From Hyphomicrobiales bacterium (GTDB lineage Bacteria; Pseudomonadota; Alphaproteobacteria; Rhizobiales; Methyloligellaceae): 38,811 nucleotides of DNA. Location of the stretch: positions 1 to 38,811 of the forward strand of contig JAJFHO010000020.1 in the NCBI GenBank assembly GCA_021775575.1, given 5' to 3'. Under the pieces are notes generated by a model that made no database searches, had not been told where the DNA came from, and saw only the letters and a list, made by a program, of their open reading frames with translations. The translations under genes and the position numbers were made by a program. The number at the start of each line of letters is the position of its first letter. Within the stretch, counting starts at the first letter, position 1. Of this stretch, positions 17,267 to 27,043 are shown in pieces.

Positions 17267-17293
17267 GCGGCGGCGCGGCAAGGCTTCCGCTCA
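17264..17293. terminator. Possible bidirectional hairpin between two convergent genes
   Basis: TGAGCGG (17264-17270) pairs perfectly with CCGCTCA (17287-17293). The outer three bases of each arm are the TGA stop codons of the extensin-like gene and the cupin gene. There is no T-tract on either side, so classical intrinsic termination is doubtful. Confidence 0.35.
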
Positions 17294-17851
17294 GCTCACC
17301 TTTACGATGAACTCTTTTTGCGTCCCCTCGTCGGGATCGAAAACCGAGCGTCCGGTGTGATTGATATGCCTGCCGTACGTATGAAGCGAGACCGTTATCG
17401 CATCGGAGTCGTTCCAGACCGCGTGAATCCCGCTGCTCCTGACGCAGACGAGTTCGCCGGGGCCAGCGGTATTTTCATCCTTGATCTCGAGATCCGCATG
17501 GCCCGGTTTTTTCCCGTCGTCGAGCCTCTTGTAGCGGACATTGCGTTCGTTGCCCTTGACGCCGGCAACGACGGCCCAGGTGCCGTGATCATGCGCCGGA
17601 GCGCCGCGCCCCGGCAGCCAGCAGATCACAAACACCGCCAGAGAATGATCGTCCTCCTCGTGCAACAGATGGACGCCGAACCCCTGCTCTTGATCCGCCT
17701 CGTGATGCTCCGGTTTCAACCAGTCCGTTTGTAACGCCAAACGGCTTGCCAACGGTCCGACACGTTCGAATATCTCGGCCTCGTCGCCCGCCTCTCCTGC
17801 GATGCGGCGCAGATCCTCGATATAGGTTTCCAGCGAATAACTATCGGACAT
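17291..17851 (-). CDS. Cysteine dioxygenase-family cupin (thiol dioxygenase-like)
   Basis: A 186-residue single-domain cupin. The iron-binding triad of thiol dioxygenases is visible: HDHGTWAVVAGVKGNERN (His 87 and 89) and GIHAVWN (His 143), followed by SLHTYG. Members oxidise cysteine or 3-mercaptopropionate with O2 to the sulfinic acid. The APAHDHGTW form is common in bacterial homologues annotated either as cysteine or as 3-mercaptopropionate dioxygenase, and sequence alone does not settle the substrate. It is 11 bases downstream of the icmF stop codon region and converges with the extensin-like gene. It is probably transcribed with icmF. Confidence 0.85.
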   Translation of the reverse strand: MSDSYSLETYIEDLRRIAGEAGDEAEIFERVGPLASRLALQTDWLKPEHHEADQEQGFGVHLLHEEDDHSLAVFVICWLPGRGAPAHDHGTWAVVAGVKGNERNVRYKRLDDGKKPGHADLEIKDENTAGPGELVCVRSSGIHAVWNDSDAITVSLHTYGRHINHTGRSVFDPDEGTQKEFIVKVS

Positions 17852-17862
17852 CTCTCACCTTT

Positions 17863-20800
17863 CTAAACATTCCGGCGGTATTGGCCGCCCGCTTCGAACA
17901 GCGCTTCGGTAATCTGACCGAGCGAACAGCAGCGCACCGCATCCATCAGGACCGCGAAGACATTGCCGTCCTCAAAGGCGGTTCTCTTGAGCTGTTCCAG
18001 CATCGGGGCGCATTCTTTCGCATTCCGTTTCTGGAAATCATGCAGCCGTTTTATCTGGCTCTGTTTCTCGTCTTCCGTCGAGCGCTGCAATTCGGGCGTC
18101 GGCTGTTCCTGCTCGCCTTCCGGGTCGATGAAGGTGTTGACGCCGATGATGGGCAGCGAACCGTCGTGCTTCTTATGCTCATAGTGGAGCGACTCATCCT
18201 GAATCTTGCCGCGCTGATAGCCGGTCTCCATCGCGCCGAGCACGCCGCCGCGCTCTGAAATGCGCTCGAACTCCTGCAGCACCGCCTCCTCGACGAGGTC
18301 GGTCAGCTCGTCGATGATAAACGAACCCTGGTTCGGGTTTTCATTCTTCGCCAGCCCCCATTCCCGGTTGATGATGTGCTGAATGGCGACCGCCCGGCGT
18401 ACCGAATCCCTGGTCGGCGTGGTGATGGCTTCGTCGAAGGCGTTGGTGTGCAGCGAATTCGTGTTGTCGTAAACCGCGATCAGCGCCTGCAGAGTGGTGC
18501 GGATATCGTTGAAATGCATCTCCTGGGCATGGAGCGACCGGCCCGATGTCTGGGTATGGTATTTCAACCGCTGCGAAAACTCGTTGGCGCCATATTTGAA
18601 GCGCATGGCGCTTGCCCAGATGCGCCGCGCCACACGGCCCATCACCGTATATTCCGGGTCCATGCCGTTGGAGAAGAAAAAGGACAGGTTCGGCGCGAAA
18701 TCGTCAATGTGCATGCCGCGCGCCAGATAGGCTTCCACATAGGTGAAGCCGTTGGCGAGGGTGAAGGCAAGCTGGGAGATCGGGTTCGCCCCGGCCTCGG
18801 CGATGTGATAGCCGGAGATCGACACCGAATAGAAATTCCGCACGTCGTGTTCGACGAAATATTGCTGGATATCGGCCATCATCCGAAGCGCGAATTCGGT
18901 TGAGAAGATGCAGGTATTCTGGCCCTGATCCTCTTTCAGGATATCCGCCTGAACGGTGCCGCGCGCCGTCGAAATAGTCCGTGCGCGGATCTCGGCCGCT
19001 TCCTGCTTCGACGCGGCGCGGCCCTGCTCGGCCTTGAATTTCCCGATCTGCTGGTCGATGGCGGTGTTGAAGAACATCGCCAATATCGTCGGCGCCGGGC
19101 CGTTGATCGTCATCGAAACAGAGGTCGCCGGCTCGCACAAATCGAAGCCGTCATAGAGCGCCTTCATGTCGTCGAGCGTGGCAATCGACACGCCGGAATT
19201 TCCGACCTTGCCGTAAATATCGGGGCGCTCGTCGGGGTCCCACCCATACAGCGTCACCGAGTCGAAGGCGGTCGACAGCCGTTTGGCTTGCGACTCTTTC
19301 GACAGATAGTGGAAACGCTTGTTGGTGCGGAAGGGGTCGCCCTCGCCCGCGAACATCCGCGTCGGGTCCTCATTGTCGCGTTTGAAACGGAACACGCCGC
19401 CCGTATAGGGGAAACGCCCCGGCACATTCTCCTTCAGCAGCCATTTGAGCAGCTCACCGTCATCCTCATAGGCCGGCAATGCGACCCGGCGAATCTTGTT
19501 CCCGGCAAGCGACTCGCGCGTAAGTGCAACCCGCTGTTCACGATCACGCACCGTGAACACATATTCGTCGCCGTCATAGGATGCGCGCACGTCGGGCCAT
19601 GTTTCCAGCAGGCGGCCCGCACGCTTGTCGATCTTGCGCTCGCGGCGTTCCATCTCGCGGGCAAGCGCGCCCGTGTCGTCGCCAGTCTCCGCCAGCATAC
19701 GCATGGCTTCACGCAACTGCTGACGCTCGCGCGCGATCGTGACCTGTTCGGCGATGATCTTGTGATAGCCGCGCACGCTCTCGGCGACTTCCGCCAGATA
19801 CCATTGCCGCGAGGGCGGAACGATTGCCGTTCCGGGCTCGCTGGAGCGGATGGCAAGCGGTTCCAGATCGCTGGGCGGCGCGGCAAAGCCCTTGCCGGCA
19901 AGCAGCGAAAGAAGCTTCTGATAAAGCACGGTTACGCCCGGATCGGCGAAACGCGATGCAATCGTTCCATAAACAGGCATCTCCTCATGGGGCTGTTCGA
20001 ACAGCTCATTGTTGCGCTGATACTGCTTGGAGACGTCCCTGAGCGCGTCGGCCGCGCCCTTGCGGTCGAATTTGTTGATGGCAACCGCATCGGCGAAATC
20101 GAGCATGTCGATTTTTTCAAGCTGGCTCTGGGCGCCGAACTCCGGCGTCATGACATAAAGCGAAAGATCCGAGTACGGCACGATGCCCGCGTCGCCCTGG
20201 CCGATGCCGGGCGTCTCGACCATGATCAGATCGAAACCGGCCGCCTTGCACACGGCGATGACGTCGGAGAGATAGTCGGGCACCTCGCCGACCGCGCCGC
20301 GGGTCGAGAGCGAGCGGAAATAAATATTCGGCGCACCGATCGCATTCATGCGGATACGGTCGCCGAGCAGCGCGCCGCCGGTCTTGCGCTTGGTCGGATC
20401 GATGGCGATGACGGCAATGCGCGGCTCGCCCGAATGCCGGCGGAAGCGGCGGATAAGTTCATCCGTCAAAGACGACTTGCCCGCGCCTCCCGTCCCGGTA
20501 ATGCCGAGAACGGGAATATGCGCTTCCCTTTCAGCGGCCTGGCGTATCTGTTTCAGCAGCGGCGACTTCAATCGCCTGGACTCGATCGCCGTGATGAACC
20601 GCGCCAGTTCCAGGCCTGTATCCTGGTTCAATTGTTCCAGATTTTTAGGAATGCTGGCGCACAGATCCTGAGTGGCTTGACCCGCCATATCGGCGATCAT
20701 GCCCTGCAATCCCATCTTCTGGCCGTCGGCGGGTGCATAAATCCGGGTTACGCCATAGGCGTGAAGGTCCTCGATCTCCTCGCGGACGATGACGCCGCCG

Positions 20801-21183
20801 CCGCCGCCGAAAACGCGGATATGCCTGGCGCCGCGTTCACGAAGAAGATCGAGCATATATTTGAAGAATTCGACATGGCCGCCCTGATAGGAACTGACCG
20901 CAATCGCGTGCGCGTCTTCCTGGACCGCGGCGGTGACGATATCTTCGACGGAACGGTTATGGCCAAGATGGATGACCTCGGCGCCTTGCGCCTGGAGAAT
21001 ACGCCGCATGATATTGATCGAGGCGTCATGGCCGTCAAACAGGCTGGCGGCGGTTATGAAACGCAGCGGCGCAGGCCGCGTCCCAGCGGCTTTTTTCACA
21101 GTGCGTTTCGAACCTGTCTTCGAACCGGTTGTTTCGGTTGCATCCTTGGCGATAATCGCGTCGCTCGACACAGACACCTCCAT
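17863..21183 (-). CDS. icmF: Fused isobutyryl-CoA mutase (B12 domain, G-protein chaperone and mutase)
   Basis: Adenosylcobalamin enzyme that interconverts isobutyryl-CoA and n-butyryl-CoA, with its own GTPase chaperone built in. It has 1106 residues, the usual IcmF length. Domains: B12-binding (about 40-170) with DGHDAS at 50-55; MeaB-like G-domain (about 205-430) with Walker [10 protein letters not shown] near 230, ETPGIGQGD near 323 and NKFD at 370; linker; mutase barrel (about 565-1090) with [16 protein letters not shown] and [13 protein letters not shown]. Phe 598 and Gln 755 occupy the positions that distinguish IcmF from methylmalonyl-CoA mutase (Tyr and Arg). The ATG at 21183 is listed, but GGAGG lies 5 bases before an in-frame GTG at 21171, which may be the real start. 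The gene is divergent from hemB. Confidence 0.95.
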   Translation of the reverse strand: MEVSVSSDAIIAKDATETTGSKTGSKRTVKKAAGTRPAPLRFITAASLFDGHDASINIMRRILQAQGAEVIHLGHNRSVEDIVTAAVQEDAHAIAVSSYQGGHVEFFKYMLDLLRERGARHIRVFGGGGGVIVREEIEDLHAYGVTRIYAPADGQKMGLQGMIADMAGQATQDLCASIPKNLEQLNQDTGLELARFITAIESRRLKSPLLKQIRQAAEREAHIPVLGITGTGGAGKSSLTDELIRRFRRHSGEPRIAVIAIDPTKRKTGGALLGDRIRMNAIGAPNIYFRSLSTRGAVGEVPDYLSDVIAVCKAAGFDLIMVETPGIGQGDAGIVPYSDLSLYVMTPEFGAQSQLEKIDMLDFADAVAINKFDRKGAADALRDVSKQYQRNNELFEQPHEEMPVYGTIASRFADPGVTVLYQKLLSLLAGKGFAAPPSDLEPLAIRSSEPGTAIVPPSRQWYLAEVAESVRGYHKIIAEQVTIARERQQLREAMRMLAETGDDTGALAREMERRERKIDKRAGRLLETWPDVRASYDGDEYVFTVRDREQRVALTRESLAGNKIRRVALPAYEDDGELLKWLLKENVPGRFPYTGGVFRFKRDNEDPTRMFAGEGDPFRTNKRFHYLSKESQAKRLSTAFDSVTLYGWDPDERPDIYGKVGNSGVSIATLDDMKALYDGFDLCEPATSVSMTINGPAPTILAMFFNTAIDQQIGKFKAEQGRAASKQEAAEIRARTISTARGTVQADILKEDQGQNTCIFSTEFALRMMADIQQYFVEHDVRNFYSVSISGYHIAEAGANPISQLAFTLANGFTYVEAYLARGMHIDDFAPNLSFFFSNGMDPEYTVMGRVARRIWASAMRFKYGANEFSQRLKYHTQTSGRSLHAQEMHFNDIRTTLQALIAVYDNTNSLHTNAFDEAITTPTRDSVRRAVAIQHIINREWGLAKNENPNQGSFIIDELTDLVEEAVLQEFERISERGGVLGAMETGYQRGKIQDESLHYEHKKHDGSLPIIGVNTFIDPEGEQEQPTPELQRSTEDEKQSQIKRLHDFQKRNAKECAPMLEQLKRTAFEDGNVFAVLMDAVRCCSLGQITEALFEAGGQYRRNV

Positions 21184-21300
21184 TGCCCCGCATATTATGA
21201 CAGCCGGTATTCAATAGCAGATCATCGCGCCGGTAACCAACTCGCTCGTGGCACTGGCAAGGCTTGTTGGCTGATGGTAGCTTTGCACAGAGATCGATAA

Positions 21301-22410
<1,110 letters not shown>

Positions 22411-22427
22411 AGGCCGGACGCCGGTCC

Positions 22428-23681
22428 ATGATCGATAAATCGCCCTTTTCAGTGTCAATCGAGGACGTTTACCGCGCCGCGGAGTTGATTGAGGGTCAAG
22501 TTGTCCGCACGCCGCTGATCGCGGCCCCTAAACTGTCGGAACTGACCGGCGCGGACGTCTTCGTCAAATACGAGAATCTGCAATTCACCAATTCCTTCAA
22601 GGATCGCGGTGCGCTGGTGAAACTGCTGTCGCTGACGCCGGAGGAAGGCAAACGCGGCGTCATCGCCATGTCCGCCGGCAACCATGCGCAGGCGGTCGCC
22701 TATCATGCTTCGCGTCTCGGCATTCCCGCCACCATCGTCATGCCCGAACAAACGCCCTTCGTGAAAGTCGGCAATACCGAGGCGCTCGGCGCGGAGGTGG
22801 TTCTTTCGGGAGCCACGCTCAACGAGTCCCGGTTCCGCGCCGAAGAGATCGCGGAAGACAAACAGCTGACGCTCGTCCACCCTTACGACGACCCGCTTGT
22901 TATCGCAGGGCAAGGCACGGTCGGACTGGAGGTCATGGCCGACCGGCCCGACCTTGACATGCTGGTTATCCCGATTGGCGGCGGCGGGCTGATCGCCGGC
23001 AGCGCCCTGGTGGCGCAGGCGCATGCGCACCCGGTCGAAATCATCGGCGTTGAAGCCGCCCTGTTTCCTTCGATGTATAATGCGGTACGCGGGGCGGAGA
23101 TGGAAGCCGGCGGGCAAACCCTTGCTGAAGGCATCGCCGTCAAGGTCGCGGGCAGCCTTACGATACCCATAGTCAAGGAGCTGGTTTCCGACATCCTCCT
23201 GGTCGACGAGAATATGATCGAGGCGGCGATCTGTACTTATCTGTCAATTCAAAAAACGATGGCCGAGGGCGCCGGAGCGGCGGGGCTGGCGGCAATGTAC
23301 GCCGAGCCGGAACGTTTCAAAGGCAAGAAGGTAGGCGTCTATCTTTCGGGCGGAAATATCGACCCGCGCATTCTGGCGTCCATCATGGTCCGCGGCCTTT
23401 CGCGCGAGAAAAAAATCATATCGCTGCGCATTACCATTTCCGACAATCCCGGTGTTCTGGGCCGGATCGCGACTCTCCTTGGCGATGCCGGGGCCAACAT
23501 CCTGGAAGTCTCCCACCGGCGTCTGTTTCTCGACGTGCCGGCCAAAGGCGCCACGCTCGACATGATGATCGAGTGTAAAGACGCAAGGCATGCGAAAAAA
23601 ATTACCGCGAATCTGCAGGATGAAGGGTTCGACGTCTGCGAACTTGAAGCACCCGGAGGCGCGGAGACCGGGACGCATTGA
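22428..23681 (+). CDS. ilvA: Threonine ammonia-lyase with C-terminal ACT domain
   Basis: A PLP enzyme that deaminates threonine to 2-oxobutyrate, feeding isoleucine synthesis or threonine breakdown. It has 417 residues. The PLP domain (about 10-320) has the lysine site TNSFKDRGAL (Lys 58), SAGNHAQAVAYHA, the phosphate-binding IGGGGLIAGSAL and the serine-proximal GVYLSGGNID. One ACT domain (about 330-405) starts ISLRITISDNPGVLGRIATL and may bind a regulatory ligand. The single-ACT layout is of the shorter type, unlike the two-ACT E. coli IlvA, so a catabolic role is also possible. It directly follows hemB. Confidence 0.93.
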   Translation: MIDKSPFSVSIEDVYRAAELIEGQVVRTPLIAAPKLSELTGADVFVKYENLQFTNSFKDRGALVKLLSLTPEEGKRGVIAMSAGNHAQAVAYHASRLGIPATIVMPEQTPFVKVGNTEALGAEVVLSGATLNESRFRAEEIAEDKQLTLVHPYDDPLVIAGQGTVGLEVMADRPDLDMLVIPIGGGGLIAGSALVAQAHAHPVEIIGVEAALFPSMYNAVRGAEMEAGGQTLAEGIAVKVAGSLTIPIVKELVSDILLVDENMIEAAICTYLSIQKTMAEGAGAAGLAAMYAEPERFKGKKVGVYLSGGNIDPRILASIMVRGLSREKKIISLRITISDNPGVLGRIATLLGDAGANILEVSHRRLFLDVPAKGATLDMMIECKDARHAKKITANLQDEGFDVCELEAPGGAETGTH

Positions 23682-23767
23682 GCGCCCCTCCCGATTGGCG
23701 CGTCTTGCCTGTCCGTCGATTAATCCCCATATGATCGCTGCACTTCCCGTGACATGGAGGTTCCGCA

Positions 23768-24271
23768 ATGGCACGCTCAACAGCACACATATCGACTGAC
23801 CCCGACCACAGACCGCATGCTTATGATCCGATGGCCCGGCCGGACCTGTTCGAGGGCGTCCTCGGGCGCCGGATCACGGCCTTTTTTATCGACATTGCGA
23901 TCATATTCGCGCTCTGGCTGGCGGCGGTGGTCGTCCTTTTTTTTGCCGGAATTCTGACCCTGGGCCTCGCCTGGCTGCTCTATGGCGCGGTGTTCCCCAT
24001 CGTCGCGCTTGGCTACAATGCCTGGACGCTGAGCCGGCCCGTTTCAGCGACAGTGGGAATGCGGCTGATGAACCTCGAAATGCGCACCTGGTATGGCGAG
24101 CGGATGTATGCGTTGCTCGCGGCCTTTCACGCCCTGCTCTTCTATTTTACGGCGACCATGGCGACGCCGTTCATTCTGCTGATCGCCCCATTCAACTCCC
24201 GCAAACGCTGCCTGCATGATTTTCTGGCCGGGACCGTCGTCATCAATGCCGATGTGACGCCGCGGCCCTAA
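23768..24271 (+). CDS. RDD-family membrane protein
   Basis: A 167-residue inner-membrane protein. After a hydrophilic N-terminus of about 30 residues come RRITAFFIDIAIIFALWLA (the arginine and aspartate signature that names the RDD family) and three to four hydrophobic segments, ending with RKRCLHDFLAGTVVI, the usual family terminus with its HD pair. GGAGG lies 7 bases before the ATG. Some relatives act as sodium or proton antiporters, but most have no known role. It precedes an SLC13-type permease gene by 45 bases and bpt further on. Confidence 0.88.
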   Translation: MARSTAHISTDPDHRPHAYDPMARPDLFEGVLGRRITAFFIDIAIIFALWLAAVVVLFFAGILTLGLAWLLYGAVFPIVALGYNAWTLSRPVSATVGMRLMNLEMRTWYGERMYALLAAFHALLFYFTATMATPFILLIAPFNSRKRCLHDFLAGTVVINADVTPRP

Positions 24272-24316
24272 CTCGGAGCGCGACAGGCGGTGTGATTCGG
24301 CCCCATAATCGGGCCG

Positions 24317-26149
24317 ATGAACGCTGTCCTTGCCCAGAACATGCATGTCTGGATGACCTTTGCGGTCATTCTCGTGGCGATCGTCCTTTTCGCCATCGAT
24401 AGAATCCCGATCGAATTGTCGTCGATCGCCGTCGTCGCGGTTTTGCTGCTGCTGTTCCACCTGTTCCCGCTTAACGGCGCGGATGGCGCCCCGCTTCTGG
24501 ACGCAAGGGCGCTGCTTGCCGGCTTTGCCAATCCGGTCCTGTTCGCCATTCTGGCGCTACTCGTTGTCGGCCAGGGACTGTTCCATACAGGCGCGGTCGA
24601 AAAATCGACCGAGATCATCGGCCGGCTGCTTCATGTCGCGCCCAAATATGCGCTTGGCCTGACCCTCGTCGTGGCGGCGTCGATCAGCGCCTTCCTCAAC
24701 AACACGCCTGTCGTAATTATCTTCGTGCCCATTTTGAGCGCGCTGGCGACACGGCGCGGTTTGAGCGCGGGCAATGTTTTGATGCCGCTGAGCTTCATAA
24801 CCATTCTCGGCGGTATGACCACACTTATCGGATCGTCGGCGAATTTGATCGCCGCCGCCGCGGCCGAGGCAAGCGGCGGTCCGGCGATCGAGTTTTTCGA
24901 TTTTGCCGTGCCGGGTCTGTTTCTCGCCGGCATCGGCACATTCTATGTGCTGTTCATCATGCCGCTGCTGCTCAAAAGCCGGTCGCCGCGGCCCGGCGGC
25001 GCACGCGGCGTGAGCGGCAAGCAGTTCATCGCCCAGATAACCGTCACCCAGCGCGACCCTTGGCTCGGCAAGCAGTCCGTCGCCGGATTGTTCCCGGATC
25101 TGAAAAACATGACGGTCCGGATGGTCAAACGGGGCTTTGCGACCTACCTGCCGCCCTTCGAAAATCTTGTTTTGCAGAAAGACGATATCGTGATTATCGC
25201 CGCCACGCGCGACGTGCTGCTCGACACGATGACCCAGCACCAGGCCGTCATCGGCGTTGGCGGCGACAATGGCGGCGCCCAGCCGTTGCGCGAGCGATTG
25301 GTCATGACCGAAGCCGTGGTCGCTCCAGGCTCCCGGCTGATCCGCAAGAATGTCGAGCAAGCCCGGCTGAAAGCGGATACCGGATGCACCATTCTGGGTA
25401 TCGAGCGGCGCAGCCGCATGGTCCGTTCGCCCATGGAAGCAATTTATCTGGAGCCTGGCGACGTTCTCCTGCTGCTCGGTACGACCCAGCAGGTGCGGGC
25501 CCTTGGCGACAATCGCGATCTTCTGCTCTTGGCGCGTTCGAGAGCCGAACTCCCCCTCGCCCATCACGCCAAACGCTCCTTCGTGATATTCGCCGCCATG
25601 ATCCTGTCGGTCATTCTGGGCGTCCTGCCGATCGCCATCGCGGCGATTTCCGGCGCGGTGGCGATGATCCTGGGCGGATGTCTCAGCGTCCAGCAAGCGG
25701 CCCGCGCCTTCGACCGAAAGATATATCTGCTTGTCGGCACAGCGCTGGCGCTCGCGGCGGCGATGCAGCAAACCGGCGGCGCGCAACTTTTGGCGCATTG
25801 GGTCGTCGATGCCGTGGCCGGCCACGGTCCGGCCGTCCTGCTGTCGGCACTGTTCCTGCTGACAGCGATCCTTACCAATTTCCTGTCCAACCACGCGACG
25901 GCGGCGTTGGTCGCGCCGATCGCGGTAAGCGCCGCTGCAAAAATCGGCGCTGATCCCGCACCTTTCGTCTTTGGCCTGATCTTCGCGCTGAACTGCTCCT
26001 TCGCAACGCCGATCGCCTATCAAACCAATCTGATCGTGATGGGCCCCGGGCATTACAGGTTCAAGGATTTCATGATTGCGGGCGTGCCCTTGATCCTGCT
26101 GCTCTGGCTGGCATATTCTTTATTTGCGCCAGTTTATTTCGGGCTGTAA
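24317..26149 (+). CDS. SLC13/DASS-type anion permease with two RCK_C domains
   Basis: A 610-residue membrane transporter of the ion transporter superfamily. The N-terminal half (about 10-220) and C-terminal half (about 415-610) are hydrophobic and each carries a family motif: SISAFLNNTPVVIIFVP with GSSANLIAAA in the first, and TNFLSNHATAALVAPIA in the second. Between them lie two TrkA-C-like (RCK_C) domains, about 228-312 and 325-402, each ending in DDIVIIAAT or GDVLLLLGT. This layout is typical of bacterial SLC13 permeases thought to carry dicarboxylates, sulfate or other anions with sodium. The substrate is not evident. The ATG at 24317 has a weak ribosome site; an ATG nine codons later (24344) is an alternative. 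Confidence 0.88.
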   Translation: MNAVLAQNMHVWMTFAVILVAIVLFAIDRIPIELSSIAVVAVLLLLFHLFPLNGADGAPLLDARALLAGFANPVLFAILALLVVGQGLFHTGAVEKSTEIIGRLLHVAPKYALGLTLVVAASISAFLNNTPVVIIFVPILSALATRRGLSAGNVLMPLSFITILGGMTTLIGSSANLIAAAAAEASGGPAIEFFDFAVPGLFLAGIGTFYVLFIMPLLLKSRSPRPGGARGVSGKQFIAQITVTQRDPWLGKQSVAGLFPDLKNMTVRMVKRGFATYLPPFENLVLQKDDIVIIAATRDVLLDTMTQHQAVIGVGGDNGGAQPLRERLVMTEAVVAPGSRLIRKNVEQARLKADTGCTILGIERRSRMVRSPMEAIYLEPGDVLLLLGTTQQVRALGDNRDLLLLARSRAELPLAHHAKRSFVIFAAMILSVILGVLPIAIAAISGAVAMILGGCLSVQQAARAFDRKIYLLVGTALALAAAMQQTGGAQLLAHWVVDAVAGHGPAVLLSALFLLTAILTNFLSNHATAALVAPIAVSAAAKIGADPAPFVFGLIFALNCSFATPIAYQTNLIVMGPGHYRFKDFMIAGVPLILLLWLAYSLFAPVYFGL

Positions 26150-26160
26150 CAGGGACGCAC

Positions 26161-26910
26161 GTGACCGAGCACAAGACAGACTTTCCGCAATTCTATATCA
26201 CGGCGCCCCAGCCCTGCCCTTACCTGCCCGGCAGGCTGGAACGCAAACTGTTCACGCATCTTACGCGCAGCCGCTCGGGATCACTCATCGACAACCTGCT
26301 GAAAGGCGGCTTCCGCCGCAGCCAGAACATCGCCTATATGCCCTATTGCGAAACCTGTTCCGCATGCGTGCCGGTGCGCATACTTGTCGACGAGTTCGAA
26401 CCCAAACGCACGCTGAAGAAAATATGGCGGACAAATCTGGATATCCTGCGCCAACGGACCGGATCGGTTCCCACATCGGAACAATATTCGGTGTTCAGGG
26501 CCTATCTCGATGACCGTCACCGCGACGGCGGCATGGCCGATATGTCGGTTCTCGACTATGCGATGATGGTTGAGGACTCGGTCGTCAACACGCAACTGAC
26601 CGAATACCGCCTCCGGGGCGATTGCGAGGACGCGGGCGACGCCGGAGCGCAAAGAGAACCGCTTGTGGGCGTGGCGTTGTCAGACCGGCTCAGCGACGGG
26701 ATTTCGATGGTCTACAGCTTCTTCGATCCGGAGATGAAGGAGCGGAGCCTGGGCAGCTACATGATTATCGAGCATGTCGAATATGCCCGCTCGCTAGGCC
26801 TTCCATACGTCTATCTCGGTTACTGGATCGATGGCGCGCGCAAGATGGAATACAAGACCCGCTTCAGGCCGCAGGAGCAACTCACGCCGGAAGGATGGAT
26901 CAGGGCCTAG
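26161..26910 (+). CDS. bpt: Aspartate/glutamate leucyltransferase (bacterial N-end rule)
   Basis: Transfers leucine from Leu-tRNA to proteins with N-terminal Asp or Glu and so marks them for ClpAP degradation. It has 249 residues, normal for Bpt. Visible: PQFYITAPQPCPYLPGRLERK near the N-terminus, YMPYCETCSACVPVRI (Cys 63, 66, 69), SYMIIEHVEYARSLGLPYVYLGYW and the closing KMEYKTRFRPQEQL. The start is GTG at 26161 with GGGACG upstream, 11 bases after the SLC13-type gene. The TAG stop codon is formed by the first bases of the double-hairpin repeat, so the element sits directly against the coding end. Confidence 0.95.
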   Translation: MTEHKTDFPQFYITAPQPCPYLPGRLERKLFTHLTRSRSGSLIDNLLKGGFRRSQNIAYMPYCETCSACVPVRILVDEFEPKRTLKKIWRTNLDILRQRTGSVPTSEQYSVFRAYLDDRHRDGGMADMSVLDYAMMVEDSVVNTQLTEYRLRGDCEDAGDAGAQREPLVGVALSDRLSDGISMVYSFFDPEMKERSLGSYMIIEHVEYARSLGLPYVYLGYWIDGARKMEYKTRFRPQEQLTPEGWIRA

Positions 26911-27013
26911 AGCATGTTCGACGATTTCTGAATCGCCGATCATGCTCTATCTATTTGTTTTAACGCGCTTTCCGGGCGGAAAACCGCCCGCACTTTTCCT
27001 GAAAGCGCTCTAG
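26907..27013 (+). repeat. 107-bp double-hairpin intergenic repeat, copy B
   Basis: The reverse complement of copy A (10806-10912) with four differences. It starts with CTAG, which contains the bpt stop codon. The first hairpin has perfect arms AGAGCATG (26909-26916) and CATGCTCT (26941-26948) and further inner pairing, and is followed by ATCTATTTGTTTT, so it looks like an intrinsic terminator for bpt. The second hairpin contains GGGCGG-AAAA-CCGCCC within GCGCTTTC/GAAAGCGC arms. The parC gene ends 30 bases further on. Confidence 0.88.
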
Positions 27014-27043
27014 CGGTCAGCCATCAAAGGCGTCCCCGGCCGA

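Noticed and set aside
19288-21300. Plus-strand open frame of 670 codons antisense to icmF
   Set aside because: It mirrors the icmF reading frame in high-GC DNA, is rich in Arg, His, Asp and Gly and shows no protein family; icmF has full-length homology.
24557-26053. Minus-strand open frame of 498 codons antisense to the SLC13-type gene
   Set aside because: Very hydrophilic, charged shadow of a hydrophobic membrane protein; no motif.
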